This document shows, one piece after another, positions 52,163 through 61,206 of a DNA stretch of 64,000 nt. This DNA comes from Pseudoxanthomonas beigongshangi (lineage in GTDB: Bacteria > Pseudomonadota > Gammaproteobacteria > Xanthomonadales > Xanthomonadaceae), in contig NZ_JADHDV010000011.1 in NCBI RefSeq assembly GCF_016820515.1, positions 1-64,000 of the forward strand. Direction: 5' to 3'. Positions within the stretch are counted from its first letter, which is position 1, and each line of letters opens with the position of its first letter. The notes beneath the pieces were generated by a model. It searched no databases and was not told the DNA's origin. It worked only from the letters and a program-made list of their open reading frames with translations. Both the position numbers and the translations under genes were made by a program.

Positions 52163-54235
52163 TCAAGAGAAGTCGTAGCTCATCTGCGGTCCCGGCGGCG
52201 CCAGGAACTCGCCCTCCACATAGTCCACCATCGAAGTGAACAGGAAGCTCATCGTGGCCGCGTCGGCGACGTGATCGGCAATGGTCAGGATGCCCTGTGA
52301 CTGCGCGCGCTCGGCGATCTCGCGGATCTTCAACTGGTGTTCCGGGGTCTTCGCCAGGTCGGCGCTGAACACGCGATCGATCTTCAGGAACGCCGGCTGG
52401 AAATGGGCCAGCAACTGGAACGAATCCAGGCCGGCGCCGAAATGCTCCAGGCCGACCTTGCAGCCCAGCTTCGACGCGCCGGACTGGAACGTCTGGGCCT
52501 GGCGCAGGTGGGTGAACACCTTGGCCTCGGAGGCTTCCAGCCACAGGCAGTCGCCGGGCACGTCGTGCGCCGCCAGCTGTTTGGCGATGAGTTGCAGCAG
52601 GCGTTCGTCACCGAACGAGGTGGGGCTGACCTTGACCAGCAGGCGGGTCAGGTAGCCCTTGCGGCGGCGTTCGCCCAGCACCTCGATGGCGCGGTTGACC
52701 ACCCAGCGGTCGATCGCATCGAGCAGGCCGTGTTCCTCGGCGATCCCCATGAACACGGGCGGCATCACCGTTTCGCCGTTGGAATCCAGGCGCAGCAGCG
52801 CTTCGTAGAGTTCGCCGGCCTCGCCCTGCAGGCTGACCACCGGCTGGTAGTACAGCAGGAAATGATCGTTGGCCAGCGCGTCCTGCAGGCGCGCGATCCA
52901 GTTCTGCACGCGCTCTTCCTCGGCACGGTCGACCGCGCCGGGATCGAAGATCTCGATGCGGTTGCCCCCCAGGCTGGTCGCGGTCTGCAGGCTGTCGGTG
53001 GCGCGGGTGAGCACCAGGCCGACGCTGGCGATCTTCTCGCCGATCTGGACGCCGCCGATGCTGGCGGTGACCGCGGTGGAGCGATCGCCGGCGTTGAACA
53101 CGTGCGAGGCGAAGGCCGCGCGCAGGGTCTCGGCCAAGGCCGACGTCTGCGCATGATTGCCCTTGAGCAGCACCGCGAATGTGCGCTCGCCGAAGCGGGC
53201 GGCGGTGGTGCGGCTGTCCAGCTTCTCGGCCAGGCGTTGCGCCATCGCCGCGATCAGGGCGTCGGCCGAGTCGATGCCGATGTCCTGCAGCAGGCGCTGG
53301 TAGTGGTCCGGCTCCAGCAGCAGCAGCGAATAATGCTCGCCGCGCGCGACCTGGCTGACCGCTTCCTCCAGCGCCTGCAGGAAGGTAGGGCGGTTGAACA
53401 GGCCGGTGACCACGTCGCGCTGGCGCAGATCCTCGACCTCGCGCGCCAGCTCCGGATCGAATTCCTCGCGGCGGCGGAACACCACCTGCACGCAGGGTTC
53501 GCCCTCGTAGGTGGCGGTGGCGAACTCGAGCGTGGCGGGGAACTGGTCGCCGTCCAGGCTGCGCGCCTCCAGCTCGAAGCGCGGCGGCGGCGGCTCGCCC
53601 TTGCTCAGGTTCTTGAGCAGTTGCTTGAAATCGTTGACGTACTGCGGCGCCACCAGATCCAGCAGCGACAGGCCCTCGACCTCGTCGAAGGACTCGAAGC
53701 CGAGCATTTCCAGGTACGCCTCGTTGGCGCGGATGTGCATGCCTTCGTGGATGTAGGCGATCGGGTCGCGCGAGGAGGAGATGAGCGCGTCGCAGCGGCG
53801 CTCGATTTCGCGCAATTGCACGTCCAGCCGGCGGACCGCGCGGCGCGTCTCCAGATCCGACCATTCGCTGCGCAGGACGTGCAGCAGGTGTTCGGGACGG
53901 CCGCGCAGCACCATGCCGCGTGCTCCGCCGGACTGATCGCTCAGCCAGTCGGCTTCGCTGATGCCGTCGGCGAGCACGATGACGGGGATGTCCTTGCCGC
54001 TGGCATCGACCGTGGACAGGACCCCGGCCAGCGGAATTCCCCGGGCCGAACGGGCGGCCAGCACCAGATCCATGGGTTGCGCGGCCACCATCTGCGCCAG
54101 TTCGTCGGCGTCCAGCGGGCGCAGCGGCCGCACGGCGATGCCTCCATTCCGCAACGTACTGACAATCGCCTCGGCGTCCTCGCCGCTGTCATCGACGATC
54201 ATCAAACGGAGGGTGGAGTCTTTGCCGATCTGCAT
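52163..54235 (-). CDS. fimX: FimX-like REC-PAS-GGDEF-EAL c-di-GMP receptor with degenerate active sites
   Basis: 690 aa, the length of Pseudomonas and Xanthomonas FimX. Domains: receiver-like (1-130) without a phospho-acceptor Asp (LVLAARS in its place); PAS (about 150-255); GGDEF domain in which GGDEF reads GERTF (349-353); EAL domain with EALLRL (478-483) but KVSP replacing VNVS and EHFGAG replacing DDFGTG (597-602). These changes fit a protein that binds rather than turns over c-di-GMP. In relatives FimX binds PilZ and controls type IV pilus assembly and twitching; no pil gene is in this window. The ATG at 54235 is the first in frame. Confidence 0.88.
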   Translation of the reverse strand: MQIGKDSTLRLMIVDDSGEDAEAIVSTLRNGGIAVRPLRPLDADELAQMVAAQPMDLVLAARSARGIPLAGVLSTVDASGKDIPVIVLADGISEADWLSDQSGGARGMVLRGRPEHLLHVLRSEWSDLETRRAVRRLDVQLREIERRCDALISSSRDPIAYIHEGMHIRANEAYLEMLGFESFDEVEGLSLLDLVAPQYVNDFKQLLKNLSKGEPPPPRFELEARSLDGDQFPATLEFATATYEGEPCVQVVFRRREEFDPELAREVEDLRQRDVVTGLFNRPTFLQALEEAVSQVARGEHYSLLLLEPDHYQRLLQDIGIDSADALIAAMAQRLAEKLDSRTTAARFGERTFAVLLKGNHAQTSALAETLRAAFASHVFNAGDRSTAVTASIGGVQIGEKIASVGLVLTRATDSLQTATSLGGNRIEIFDPGAVDRAEEERVQNWIARLQDALANDHFLLYYQPVVSLQGEAGELYEALLRLDSNGETVMPPVFMGIAEEHGLLDAIDRWVVNRAIEVLGERRRKGYLTRLLVKVSPTSFGDERLLQLIAKQLAAHDVPGDCLWLEASEAKVFTHLRQAQTFQSGASKLGCKVGLEHFGAGLDSFQLLAHFQPAFLKIDRVFSADLAKTPEHQLKIREIAERAQSQGILTIADHVADAATMSFLFTSMVDYVEGEFLAPPGPQMSYDFS

Positions 54236-54337
54236 GCAGCGGTTCCGCCTTGGGAGCGCGTTTAATACACGAAGGGGCCGGAAGCGTCCAATGCGGGCGT
54301 CGCAAAAAGGCGGGACGGGCGCTCCATCGCGGCCGGC

Positions 54338-55357
54338 TCAGAGCGGCCGCTTGCCGGTGTCGCCCGGGATCTCGCGGACCAGCCGCGGCACCAGGTAGCC
54401 GGACAGGCGGGCGCGCAGGCCGGCGTGCAGGGCCAGGGCCTGTTCGTCGGGAACCTCGAAATGGGCCACGCCCGCGACCCGGTCCAACTGGTGCAGGTAA
54501 TAGGGCAGGACGCCGGCGGCGAAACTGCGCTCGCCCAGGGCGGCCAGCGCGTCCACGCTGTCGTTGACCCCGCGCAACAGCACGGCCTGGTTGAGCAGTT
54601 GCGCGCCGGCCCCGCGCAGGCGGCCCAGGGCGGCGTCGACGCCGGCATCGAACTCGTTGGCGTGGTTGGCGTGGATGACGAACGCGACCGGCCAGGGCAG
54701 CCCCGCCAGCCAGCGGATCAGGCCGTTGTCGACCCGTTCCGGCAGCACCACCGGCAGGCGGCTGTGGATGCGCAGGCGGCGAAGATGCGGGATACCGGCG
54801 AGCGCGTCGGTCAGTTCGACCAGCTTGGGCGTGGCCAGCGACAGCGGGTCGCCACCGGAGAGCAGGACCTCCTCGATGCCCTCATCGGCGCGGATGGCGT
54901 CCACGGCCTCGCGCCAGCCGTCGCGGGCGGCGGTTTCCTCGGCATAGGGGAAATGCCGGCGGAAGCAGTAGCGGCAGTGCACCGCGCAGCTGCCGGTGGC
55001 GACCAGCAAGGCACGGCCCCGGTACTTCTGCAGGACCCCGGTGGCGGTCCGGGCGGCCGCATCGCCGACCGCGTCCAGGCCGAAGCCCGGCACCGGCCGC
55101 ATTTCCTCGTCCAGCGGCAGCACCTGGCGCAGCAGCGGGTCGTTCGCGTCGCCCGGCACCATGCGGGCGACGAAGCCGCGCGGCACCCGCAGCGGGAACT
55201 GGGCGGCGGCGCCTTCCGACAGGCGGCCGGCCAGGCCTTCCAGTCCCAGCATCGCCAGCAGCTCATGCGGATCGCGCACGGCGTCGCGCCAGGCTTCCTG
55301 CCAGCGGGCGCGGGGCAGGGGGGCGGGCTGCATGGGGAGGGGGGCTGCGGTTATCAT
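54338..55357 (-). CDS. epmB: EF-P beta-lysylation protein (lysine 2,3-aminomutase-like)
   Basis: 339 aa radical-SAM/PLP enzyme. The CxxxCxxC cluster is [15 protein letters not shown], followed by [12 protein letters not shown] and the PLP-lysine region near the C-terminus. EpmB converts L-lysine to (R)-beta-lysine, which EpmA then attaches to EF-P. The ATG at 55357 is chosen (ATG 55333 also possible); residues upstream of it are encoded by a GC-rich hairpin in the efp leader. It is divergent from efp, its functional target, about 100 bp apart; epmA is not in the window. Confidence 0.93.
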   Translation of the reverse strand: MITAAPLPMQPAPLPRARWQEAWRDAVRDPHELLAMLGLEGLAGRLSEGAAAQFPLRVPRGFVARMVPGDANDPLLRQVLPLDEEMRPVPGFGLDAVGDAAARTATGVLQKYRGRALLVATGSCAVHCRYCFRRHFPYAEETAARDGWREAVDAIRADEGIEEVLLSGGDPLSLATPKLVELTDALAGIPHLRRLRIHSRLPVVLPERVDNGLIRWLAGLPWPVAFVIHANHANEFDAGVDAALGRLRGAGAQLLNQAVLLRGVNDSVDALAALGERSFAAGVLPYYLHQLDRVAGVAHFEVPDEQALALHAGLRARLSGYLVPRLVREIPGDTGKRPL

Positions 55358-55460
55358 GTGCGGGTCTGAAAACAAAACGCCCGCCGGTCCCGGCGGGTTC
55401 CCCATTCTATCCGGCCAGCCGCCTCCCGCGGCGGGTTTGTCTTACCCCAAGGAGTACCCC

Positions 55461-56027
55461 ATGGCCAGTTACGGCATGAACGACGTCAAGAACGGGATGA
55501 AGATCCTGGTCAACAACGAACCGTCCATCATCACCGACACCGAATACGTCAAGCCGGGCAAGGGCCAGGCCTTCACCCGCGTGAAGTACCGCCAGATCCG
55601 CACCGGCCGCGTGCAGGAAATCACCATGAAGAGCACGGATTCGGTCGAGGCCGCCGACGTGGTGGATACCGACATGCAGTACCTGTATTCGGATGGCGAG
55701 TACTGGCACTTCATGCAGCAGGAAACCTTCGAGCAGGTCCAGGCCGACAAGGCCGGCATGGCCGGCGCCGAGAAGTGGCTGAAGGGCGAGGAAGAGTGCG
55801 TGGTGACCCTGTTCAACGGCACCCCGATCCAGGTCACCCCGCCGAACTTCGTCGAGCTGAAGATCGTCGAGACCGATCCGGGCGTCCGTGGCGACACCTC
55901 CGGCGGCGGCGGCAAGCCGGCGACCCTGGAGACCGGCGCGGTCGTGCGCGTGCCGCTGTTCGTCGGCCAGGAAGAAATCATCAAGGTCGACACCCGCACC
56001 GGCGACTACGTCAGCCGCGTGAAGTGA
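55461..56027 (+). CDS. efp: Translation elongation factor P
   Basis: 188 aa, three beta-barrel domains as usual. The lysine that receives beta-lysine is Lys34 in VKPGKGQAF, so it belongs to the EpmAB-modified type. Further motifs: [13 protein letters not shown], and the C-terminal [20 protein letters not shown] rescues ribosomes at polyproline stretches. A strong AAGGAG lies before the ATG at 55461. The 5' region holds a GC-rich hairpin (about 55388-55407). Divergent from epmB. Confidence 0.98.
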   Translation: MASYGMNDVKNGMKILVNNEPSIITDTEYVKPGKGQAFTRVKYRQIRTGRVQEITMKSTDSVEAADVVDTDMQYLYSDGEYWHFMQQETFEQVQADKAGMAGAEKWLKGEEECVVTLFNGTPIQVTPPNFVELKIVETDPGVRGDTSGGGGKPATLETGAVVRVPLFVGQEEIIKVDTRTGDYVSRVK

Positions 56028-56033
56028 CGCGAC

Positions 56034-56057
56034 GGCGCGCCCGCACGCGGGCGCGCC
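56034..56057 (+). terminator. GC hairpin after efp
   Basis: GGCGCGCCCG, loop CACG, CGGGCGCGCC, 6 bp after the stop codon. Very stable but without a T-tract. Confidence 0.55.
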
Positions 56058-56068
56058 TGCCGTTGCGC

Positions 56069-56171
56069 CATTCCGGCGAAGGCCGGGCTCCATTTTGCTT
56101 GCGGTTGCTTTTGCGTTTGAAAGCCAGAAGCACAGGCAACATCAAGATGGAACCCGGTTTCCGCCGGGACG
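56069..56171. repeat. Inverted repeat pair, CATTCCGGCGAAGGCCGG type
   Basis: Arms at 56069-56092 and 56148-56171 are imperfect inverted copies (CCGGGCTCCA against TGGAACCCGG). The loop contains GGTTGCTTTTGCGT, similar to the cores of the REP doublets at 7337 and 52004. The rest of the 273-bp efp to amidohydrolase gap shows no gene. Confidence 0.65.
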
Positions 56172-56300
56172 ACGAGAGATTCCCGGTGGCGGCGAGGTGA
56201 GCGCACCGATGCGAGCCGAGCCTCCTCCGACCGGAAGCACCGACGCCGTGAATCGCTGGCCTGATTCCGGCTCCCCGCGGAACCACGGATACGAGGACGC

Positions 56301-57644
56301 ATGACCCACGACACCCGCCCCGAAGCTTGCGATCTCCTCATTGAGGCCGGTTTCGTCATCCCGGTGATGCCACATGGGGTGGTGCTGGAAGACCATGCGG
56401 TGGCCGTGAAGGGCGGCGACATCCTCGCCATCCTGCCAATTGCCGACGCGCGCCAACGCTTCGTGCCGGAGCGGGTGGTGTCGCGACCGGATGCGGCGCT
56501 GCTGCCCGGTCTGGTCAACGCGCATACCCACAATCCGATGACGCTGCTGCGCGGCATCGCCGATGATCTGCCTCTCATGGAGTGGCTGCAGAAGCACATC
56601 TGGCCGGTGGAAGCGGCGGTGATCGGCCCGGAATTCGTCGCCGACGGTACCACCCTGGCGATCGCCGAGATGCTGCGCGGCGGCACCACCTGTGCCAACG
56701 AAAACTACTTCTTCCCCGATGTGCAGGCCGCGGTCTACAAGCGCCACGGCTTCCGCGCGCGGGTCGGCTTGCCAGTGATCGATTTCCCGACCGCCTGGGC
56801 CAAGACCAGCGACGAATATTTCGACCGCGCGGGCGAGGTCCATGATCAATGGCGCGGCGATTCGCTGGTCGACACCGCGTTCGCGCCGCACGCACCGTAT
56901 ACGGTCAGCGACGCCAACTTCGAGCGCGTGCGCATGCTCTCGGACCAGCTCGACGTGCCGGTGCACCTGCACACCCACGAGACCGCGCAGGAAATCGCCG
57001 ATTCGCTGAAGCAGTATGGCCAGCGTCCACTGGCGCGCCTGGATCGCCTGGGCCTGGTCAACGACCGCCTGATCGCGGTGCACATGACCCAGCTGACCGA
57101 GGCCGAGATCCACCTGTGCGCCGCGCGCGGCGTGTCGGTGGTGCATTGCCCGGAATCCAACCTCAAGCTGGCCTCCGGTTTCTGCCCGGCCTGCGCGTTG
57201 CAACGCGCGGGCGTCAACCTGGCCATCGGCACCGACGGCTGCGCCAGCAACAACGACCTGGACATGTTCAGCGAGACCCGCACCGCGGCGCAGCTGGCCA
57301 AGGCGGTGGCGAACGACGCCACCGCGCTGGACGCCGCGACCGCGCTGCATGCGGCCACTCTCGGCGGCGCGCGCGCGCTGGGCTACGGCGATCGCATCGG
57401 TTCGATCGAACCGGGCAAGCAGGCCGACCTGATCTGCGTGGATCTGGGCGCGCTGGAAACCCAGCCGCTGCACCACGTCGTTTCCCAGCTCATCTACGCC
57501 ACCGGCCGCCACCAGGTCAGCGACGTCTGGATCGCCGGCCAGCCGCGGCTGGTCCAGCGCGAACTGGTCGACATGGACACGGCCGGCCTGATCGCCAACG
57601 CGCGCCAATGGCGCGAGCGCATCCGCACGCTGCATGGCGGATGA
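56301..57644 (+). CDS. mtaD: Amidohydrolase, 5'-methylthioadenosine/S-adenosylhomocysteine deaminase type
   Basis: 447-aa TRZ/ATZ-family metal hydrolase. Metal ligands: HTHN near residue 74, HLHTHE (middle), AVHMTQ, and the late IGTDGCASNNDLDMFSE. The loops PHAPYTVSD and VVHCPESN are characteristic of MtaD-type deaminases. In Pseudomonas an MTA deaminase is encoded just before ubiG and mupP; the same order here (amidohydrolase, ubiG, phosphatase) supports that call. It probably deaminates MTA and related adenosine compounds. The 72-bp gap to ubiG suggests co-transcription. Confidence 0.85.
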   Translation: MTHDTRPEACDLLIEAGFVIPVMPHGVVLEDHAVAVKGGDILAILPIADARQRFVPERVVSRPDAALLPGLVNAHTHNPMTLLRGIADDLPLMEWLQKHIWPVEAAVIGPEFVADGTTLAIAEMLRGGTTCANENYFFPDVQAAVYKRHGFRARVGLPVIDFPTAWAKTSDEYFDRAGEVHDQWRGDSLVDTAFAPHAPYTVSDANFERVRMLSDQLDVPVHLHTHETAQEIADSLKQYGQRPLARLDRLGLVNDRLIAVHMTQLTEAEIHLCAARGVSVVHCPESNLKLASGFCPACALQRAGVNLAIGTDGCASNNDLDMFSETRTAAQLAKAVANDATALDAATALHAATLGGARALGYGDRIGSIEPGKQADLICVDLGALETQPLHHVVSQLIYATGRHQVSDVWIAGQPRLVQRELVDMDTAGLIANARQWRERIRTLHGG

Positions 57645-57716
57645 TGTCCGTTCCCCACCGATTCCCCTGCCGTGTGTCCGCACGCCGCGGCCACCGGCTC
57701 CTGCCGAGGTGACCCC

Positions 57717-58445
57717 ATGACCTCCACCGCTTCATCCGCGCCCTCCGGCGACAACTTCGATCAGGCCGAACTGGACAAGTTCGGTGCGCTCGCCAATCGC
57801 TGGTGGGACGAGCAGGGTCCGCAGAAGGCGCTGCACGCGCTCAATCCGGTGCGCCTGGACTACGTGCGCCAGCGCGCGTCGCTGGCCGGCGCGCAGGCGC
57901 TGGACGTGGGCTGCGGCGGCGGCCTGCTCAGCGAAGCGCTGGCGAAGGCCGGCGCGCACGTCACCGCGATTGACCTGGCGCCGGAACTGATCAAGGTGGC
58001 GCGCCTGCACAAGCTCGAGTCCGGCGTGCAGGTCGACTACCAGCTGCGTCCGGTCGAATCGCTGGCCGAGGAGCGTCCCGGCAGCTTCGACGTGGTCACC
58101 TGCATGGAAATGCTGGAGCACGTGCCGGATCCGGCGGCGATCATCGAGGCGTGCGCGCGCCTGCTGAAACCCGGCGGCCGGCTGTTCCTGTCCACCCTCA
58201 ACCGCACCCCGGCCGCGTTCGCCCTGGCCATCGTGGGCGCCGAATACGTCGCCCGCCTGCTGCCGACCGGCACCCATCACTACCAGGACTTCATCAAGCC
58301 GTCCGAACTGGCCGCCTGGCTGCGCCGGTCCGGCCTGCAGCTGGAGGACGTCAGCGGCCTGGCCTACGAGCCGTGGCGGCAGCGCGCGCGGTTGGCGCGC
58401 CGTACCGACGTCAATTACCTGGCCTGCGCGGTGAAGGCGGCATGA
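57717..58445 (+). CDS. ubiG: Ubiquinone biosynthesis O-methyltransferase
   Basis: 242 aa, SAM methyltransferase performing both O-methylations in ubiquinone synthesis. Motifs: [45 protein letters not shown], and the C-terminal [14 protein letters not shown] (YxxFxxPxEL) that is specific for UbiG. GAGGTGA precedes the ATG at 57717. The stop overlaps the next gene (ATGA). Confidence 0.96.
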   Translation: MTSTASSAPSGDNFDQAELDKFGALANRWWDEQGPQKALHALNPVRLDYVRQRASLAGAQALDVGCGGGLLSEALAKAGAHVTAIDLAPELIKVARLHKLESGVQVDYQLRPVESLAEERPGSFDVVTCMEMLEHVPDPAAIIEACARLLKPGGRLFLSTLNRTPAAFALAIVGAEYVARLLPTGTHHYQDFIKPSELAAWLRRSGLQLEDVSGLAYEPWRQRARLARRTDVNYLACAVKAA

Positions 58446-59152
58446 GCCGGATGGATGGCGACGCCCCCAGGATCGGGGCCGGATTCCCGGCGGTGGCCCT
58501 GTTCGATCTCGACGGCACGCTGCTGGACAGCGCGCCGGATTTCGTCGCCACCGCCAACCGCATGCTCGCCGCGCGCGGCCGCGCGCCGGTGACCCTGGCC
58601 GACCTGCGTCCGCACGTGTCCAAGGGATCGCGGGCGATGGTGGGCGCGGCGTTCCCGGATCTGGATGTCGCCGCGCGCGACGCGCTGGTGCCGGAATTCC
58701 TGGTGATCTACCAGGAGGAACTGGGCCGCCACAGCCATCCTTTCGAAGGCGTGGAAGCGATGCTGGCCGCGCTGGAAGCCGCCGGCACGCGCTGGGGCAT
58801 CGTCACCAACAAGCCCGAGTACCTCGCCCGCGACGTGCTGCCGGCCGAAGGCTGGCAGGAACGCTGCGCGGTGCTGATCGGCGGCGACACCCTGGCCGAG
58901 CGCAAGCCGCATCCGCTGCCGTTGCAGGTGGCCGCCGAGCGGCTGGGCGTGGCTTGCGGCGACTGTGTCTACGTTGGCGACGACGAACGCGACATCGTCG
59001 CGGCGCGCGCGGCAGGCATGCCGTCGATCGCGGCGCTGTGGGGCTACCGTCTCGATGGCGACGATCCCGAAAGCTGGCAGGCCGAACGGATGTGCGACCA
59101 GCCCGCCGAACTGCTCGACCCGGACGCCTGGCCGACCTCGGTCGGCGCCTGA
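58442..59152 (+). CDS. HAD phosphatase, phosphoglycolate phosphatase or MurNAc-6-phosphate phosphatase
   Basis: 236-aa HAD-superfamily hydrolase with motif [11 protein letters not shown] (nucleophile Asp, acid Asp), motif II TNKP, motif III KPHPLPL, and motif IV GDDERDI. The 'capped' type I arrangement fits Gph. However its place directly after ubiG and an MtaD-type gene is that of mupP in Pseudomonas, whose product recycles MurNAc-6P, so the substrate is undecided. The ATG overlaps the ubiG TGA; the pair is coupled. Confidence 0.9.
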   Translation: MSRMDGDAPRIGAGFPAVALFDLDGTLLDSAPDFVATANRMLAARGRAPVTLADLRPHVSKGSRAMVGAAFPDLDVAARDALVPEFLVIYQEELGRHSHPFEGVEAMLAALEAAGTRWGIVTNKPEYLARDVLPAEGWQERCAVLIGGDTLAERKPHPLPLQVAAERLGVACGDCVYVGDDERDIVAARAAGMPSIAALWGYRLDGDDPESWQAERMCDQPAELLDPDAWPTSVGA

Positions 59153-59192
59153 GCCCATCTTCACGACCGACTTCCAGCACGTTCCCGTTCCC

Positions 59193-59897
59193 GTGTCCGA
59201 TTCCTCCGCCCTCGAAAGCTTCCTCGACAAATGGCGCCAGCGCTGGCCGGAATGGCAGGTCGCCGAGATCTTCGTCGCGCCGGAACGACGCGCGCTGGCC
59301 GAAGCGTGGTTCTCGCTGCTCCAGGAATTCGACGACATCCTCAATATCGCAGGCGATCCGTTGCCGGCCGATGCCAAGTTGGCCTGGTGGGGCGAGGAAT
59401 TGCGCAGTTGGGCGGATCGCCGCTCGCGTCATCCGTTGGGGCGGCGGCTGGAGCCCGTGCCTGCGCCGTGGGCGGAACTGGCCGATGCGCTGCCCGCGCT
59501 GATCGCGGCGCGCGATGCCGCCGCCGACGGCGACGACGCCTTCGCCCAACTGCGGGTTTACGGCGCGGCGGTGGCCGCGGTGGAAGCCGCGGTCCTGGGC
59601 GGAACGCCGGATGTCGCGGCGGTGATTGCCCGGACCCTGGCGACCCGCCTGGCCGACACCGCGACCGCGGCGCTGCCGCGGTCGGCCGCGGGCAATGACG
59701 ATCGCACGCGGCTGCGTGACTGGGCGCGCACGCTGGACCGACGCTGGCCGGCGGCATCCGGCGCAAGCCGGGAGCGGCGCATCGCCGACGCCTTCGCCCA
59801 CGCCCGCCTGCGCCGGTTCGCCAGGGCAGGGGAGGCCACCGCGCTGCCGTCCCGCCTGCGCCTGCTGCTGGGCGCCTGGAACGCCGCGCGCGGCTGA
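59193..59897 (+). CDS. Squalene/phytoene-synthase-like protein, divergent
   Basis: 234 aa from the GTG at 59193 (start uncertain). The region AWFSLLQEFDDILNIAGDP and KLAWWGEELRSWADRRSRHP resembles the first half of squalene/phytoene synthases, where an Asp-rich motif binds diphosphate and KLxWWxEE follows. The second Asp-rich motif is not seen, and the rest is Ala/Arg-rich helical. It might be a non-catalytic paralogue. It lies 40 bp after the phosphatase gene. Confidence 0.6.
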   Translation: MSDSSALESFLDKWRQRWPEWQVAEIFVAPERRALAEAWFSLLQEFDDILNIAGDPLPADAKLAWWGEELRSWADRRSRHPLGRRLEPVPAPWAELADALPALIAARDAAADGDDAFAQLRVYGAAVAAVEAAVLGGTPDVAAVIARTLATRLADTATAALPRSAAGNDDRTRLRDWARTLDRRWPAASGASRERRIADAFAHARLRRFARAGEATALPSRLRLLLGAWNAARG

Positions 59898-60025
59898 GCG
59901 GGAAGCCCGCGATGGACGCGAGCCATCGCTGCGATAGGCATGCGGATTCGCCGTAACGGACTGTTTCATCTGGCGATTCGGGGCTGGGGGTACAATGCGG
60001 GCCTGTTTTTCTCCCCCGTACCGAC

Positions 60026-60958
60026 ATGGCCTCCGTCCCTCCCGTGGCGCCACGCGCCGATCTTCCCGACGTCGCCCACCAGAGCGTGCCGTTGGCACGC
60101 GCGCTGGACTGGGTGGGCATGGAAGGCATCGCCCTGCCGGTGCGCATCGGCGATGGCGAGGGTGGGCAATTGCAGGTGCCGGCGAACATCGACGTGTTCG
60201 TCAACCTGACCAATCCGGACGCCCGCGGCATCCACATGTCGCGCCTGTACCTGCACCTGCAGGACGGGCTGTCGCGCGAGGCCATCACCCCGGCCGGGTT
60301 GCGCCACCTGTTGCAGGAAGGCGTGGCTTCGCAGCAGGGGCTGGCGAACCAGGCCCGCATCCGCCTGCGCTATGACGCGCTGTTGCGCCGGCGCGCGCTG
60401 GAAAGCGAGTACTCGGGCTGGAAGCGCTATCCGGTCGAGATCGACGCCACCCTGGTCGACGGTCACCTGCACCTGGCGCTGTCGTTCTCGGTCGAATACT
60501 CCAGCACCTGCCCGGCTTCGGCGGCGCTGTCGCGCCAGGCCAACGCCGAGCGGTTCGCCGAGGACTTCGCCGCCGCGCACCCGCTGTCGGTCGGCGTGGT
60601 CCGCGACTGGCTGTCTTCCGAGCGCGGACTGGCGGCGACGCCGCACGCCCAGCGCAGCCGCGCCAGCGTGCGCGTCGAATTGCGTCCGCAGTTCGAGGAA
60701 CTGCCGCTGGTGGCGCTGATCGACGCGATCGAGGCCGCCCTGGGCACGCCGGTGCAGACCGCGGTCAAGCGGGGCGACGAACAGGCCTTCGCGCGCCTGA
60801 ACGCGGAGAACCTGATGTTCTGCGAGGATGCCGCGCGCCGCGTGGCCGCCGCGCTCTCGCAGGATCCGCACGTGGCGCGCTACGACGCCACCGTCGCCCA
60901 TTTCGAAAGCCTGCACCCGCACGACGCGGTCGCCCGCGTCAGCGGCAGCAACGGCTGA
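60026..60958 (+). CDS. folE2: GTP cyclohydrolase FolE2
   Basis: 310 aa, type IB GTP cyclohydrolase, first step of folate (and queuosine) synthesis. Seen: NIDVFVNLTNPDARGIHMSR, a metal-site Cys in SSTCPASAAL, and the C-terminal NAENLMFCEDAARR. FolE2 uses Mn or other metals and often replaces zinc FolE when zinc is scarce. A TACAAT at 59991 may be its -10 element, but no -35 is clear. The ATG at 60026 is chosen. It is followed by a REP-rich gap. Confidence 0.94.
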   Translation: MASVPPVAPRADLPDVAHQSVPLARALDWVGMEGIALPVRIGDGEGGQLQVPANIDVFVNLTNPDARGIHMSRLYLHLQDGLSREAITPAGLRHLLQEGVASQQGLANQARIRLRYDALLRRRALESEYSGWKRYPVEIDATLVDGHLHLALSFSVEYSSTCPASAALSRQANAERFAEDFAAAHPLSVGVVRDWLSSERGLAATPHAQRSRASVRVELRPQFEELPLVALIDAIEAALGTPVQTAVKRGDEQAFARLNAENLMFCEDAARRVAAALSQDPHVARYDATVAHFESLHPHDAVARVSGSNG

Positions 60959-60986
60959 GCCGTCTCCCGCGCAAACCGGGAAAAGC

Positions 60987-61044
60987 TCGCGACTCACGTC
61001 GCTCCCACAAAAAGCTTCCCCTGTAGGAGCGACGTCAGTCGCGA
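60987..61044. repeat. GTAG-type REP inverted pair A
   Basis: TCGCGACTCACGTCGCTCCC (60987) and, inverted, GTAGGAGCGACGTCAGTCGC (61023) about 15 bp apart. The same unit is at 61132-61188. Confidence 0.85.
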
Positions 61045-61131
61045 CCGTAACCTGCGCGTTGCCCGTACCTGTCATCGGCGACGCCTGCCCGCCTCGCTTG
61101 CCATTACTCCATCGCAATCGGACCGAAAAGC

Positions 61132-61188
61132 TCGCGACTTACGTCGCTCCTGCAAGGGGAATTCTTGTGGGAGCGACGTGAGTCGCGA
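61132..61188. repeat. GTAG-type REP inverted pair B
   Basis: TCGCGACTTACGTCGCTCCT (61132) and, inverted, TGTGGGAGCGACGTGAGTCG (61166). Together with pair A these fill much of the 248-bp gap between convergent genes. Confidence 0.85.
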
Positions 61189-61206
61189 AAGCCGGTGAAC
61201 CCACAA

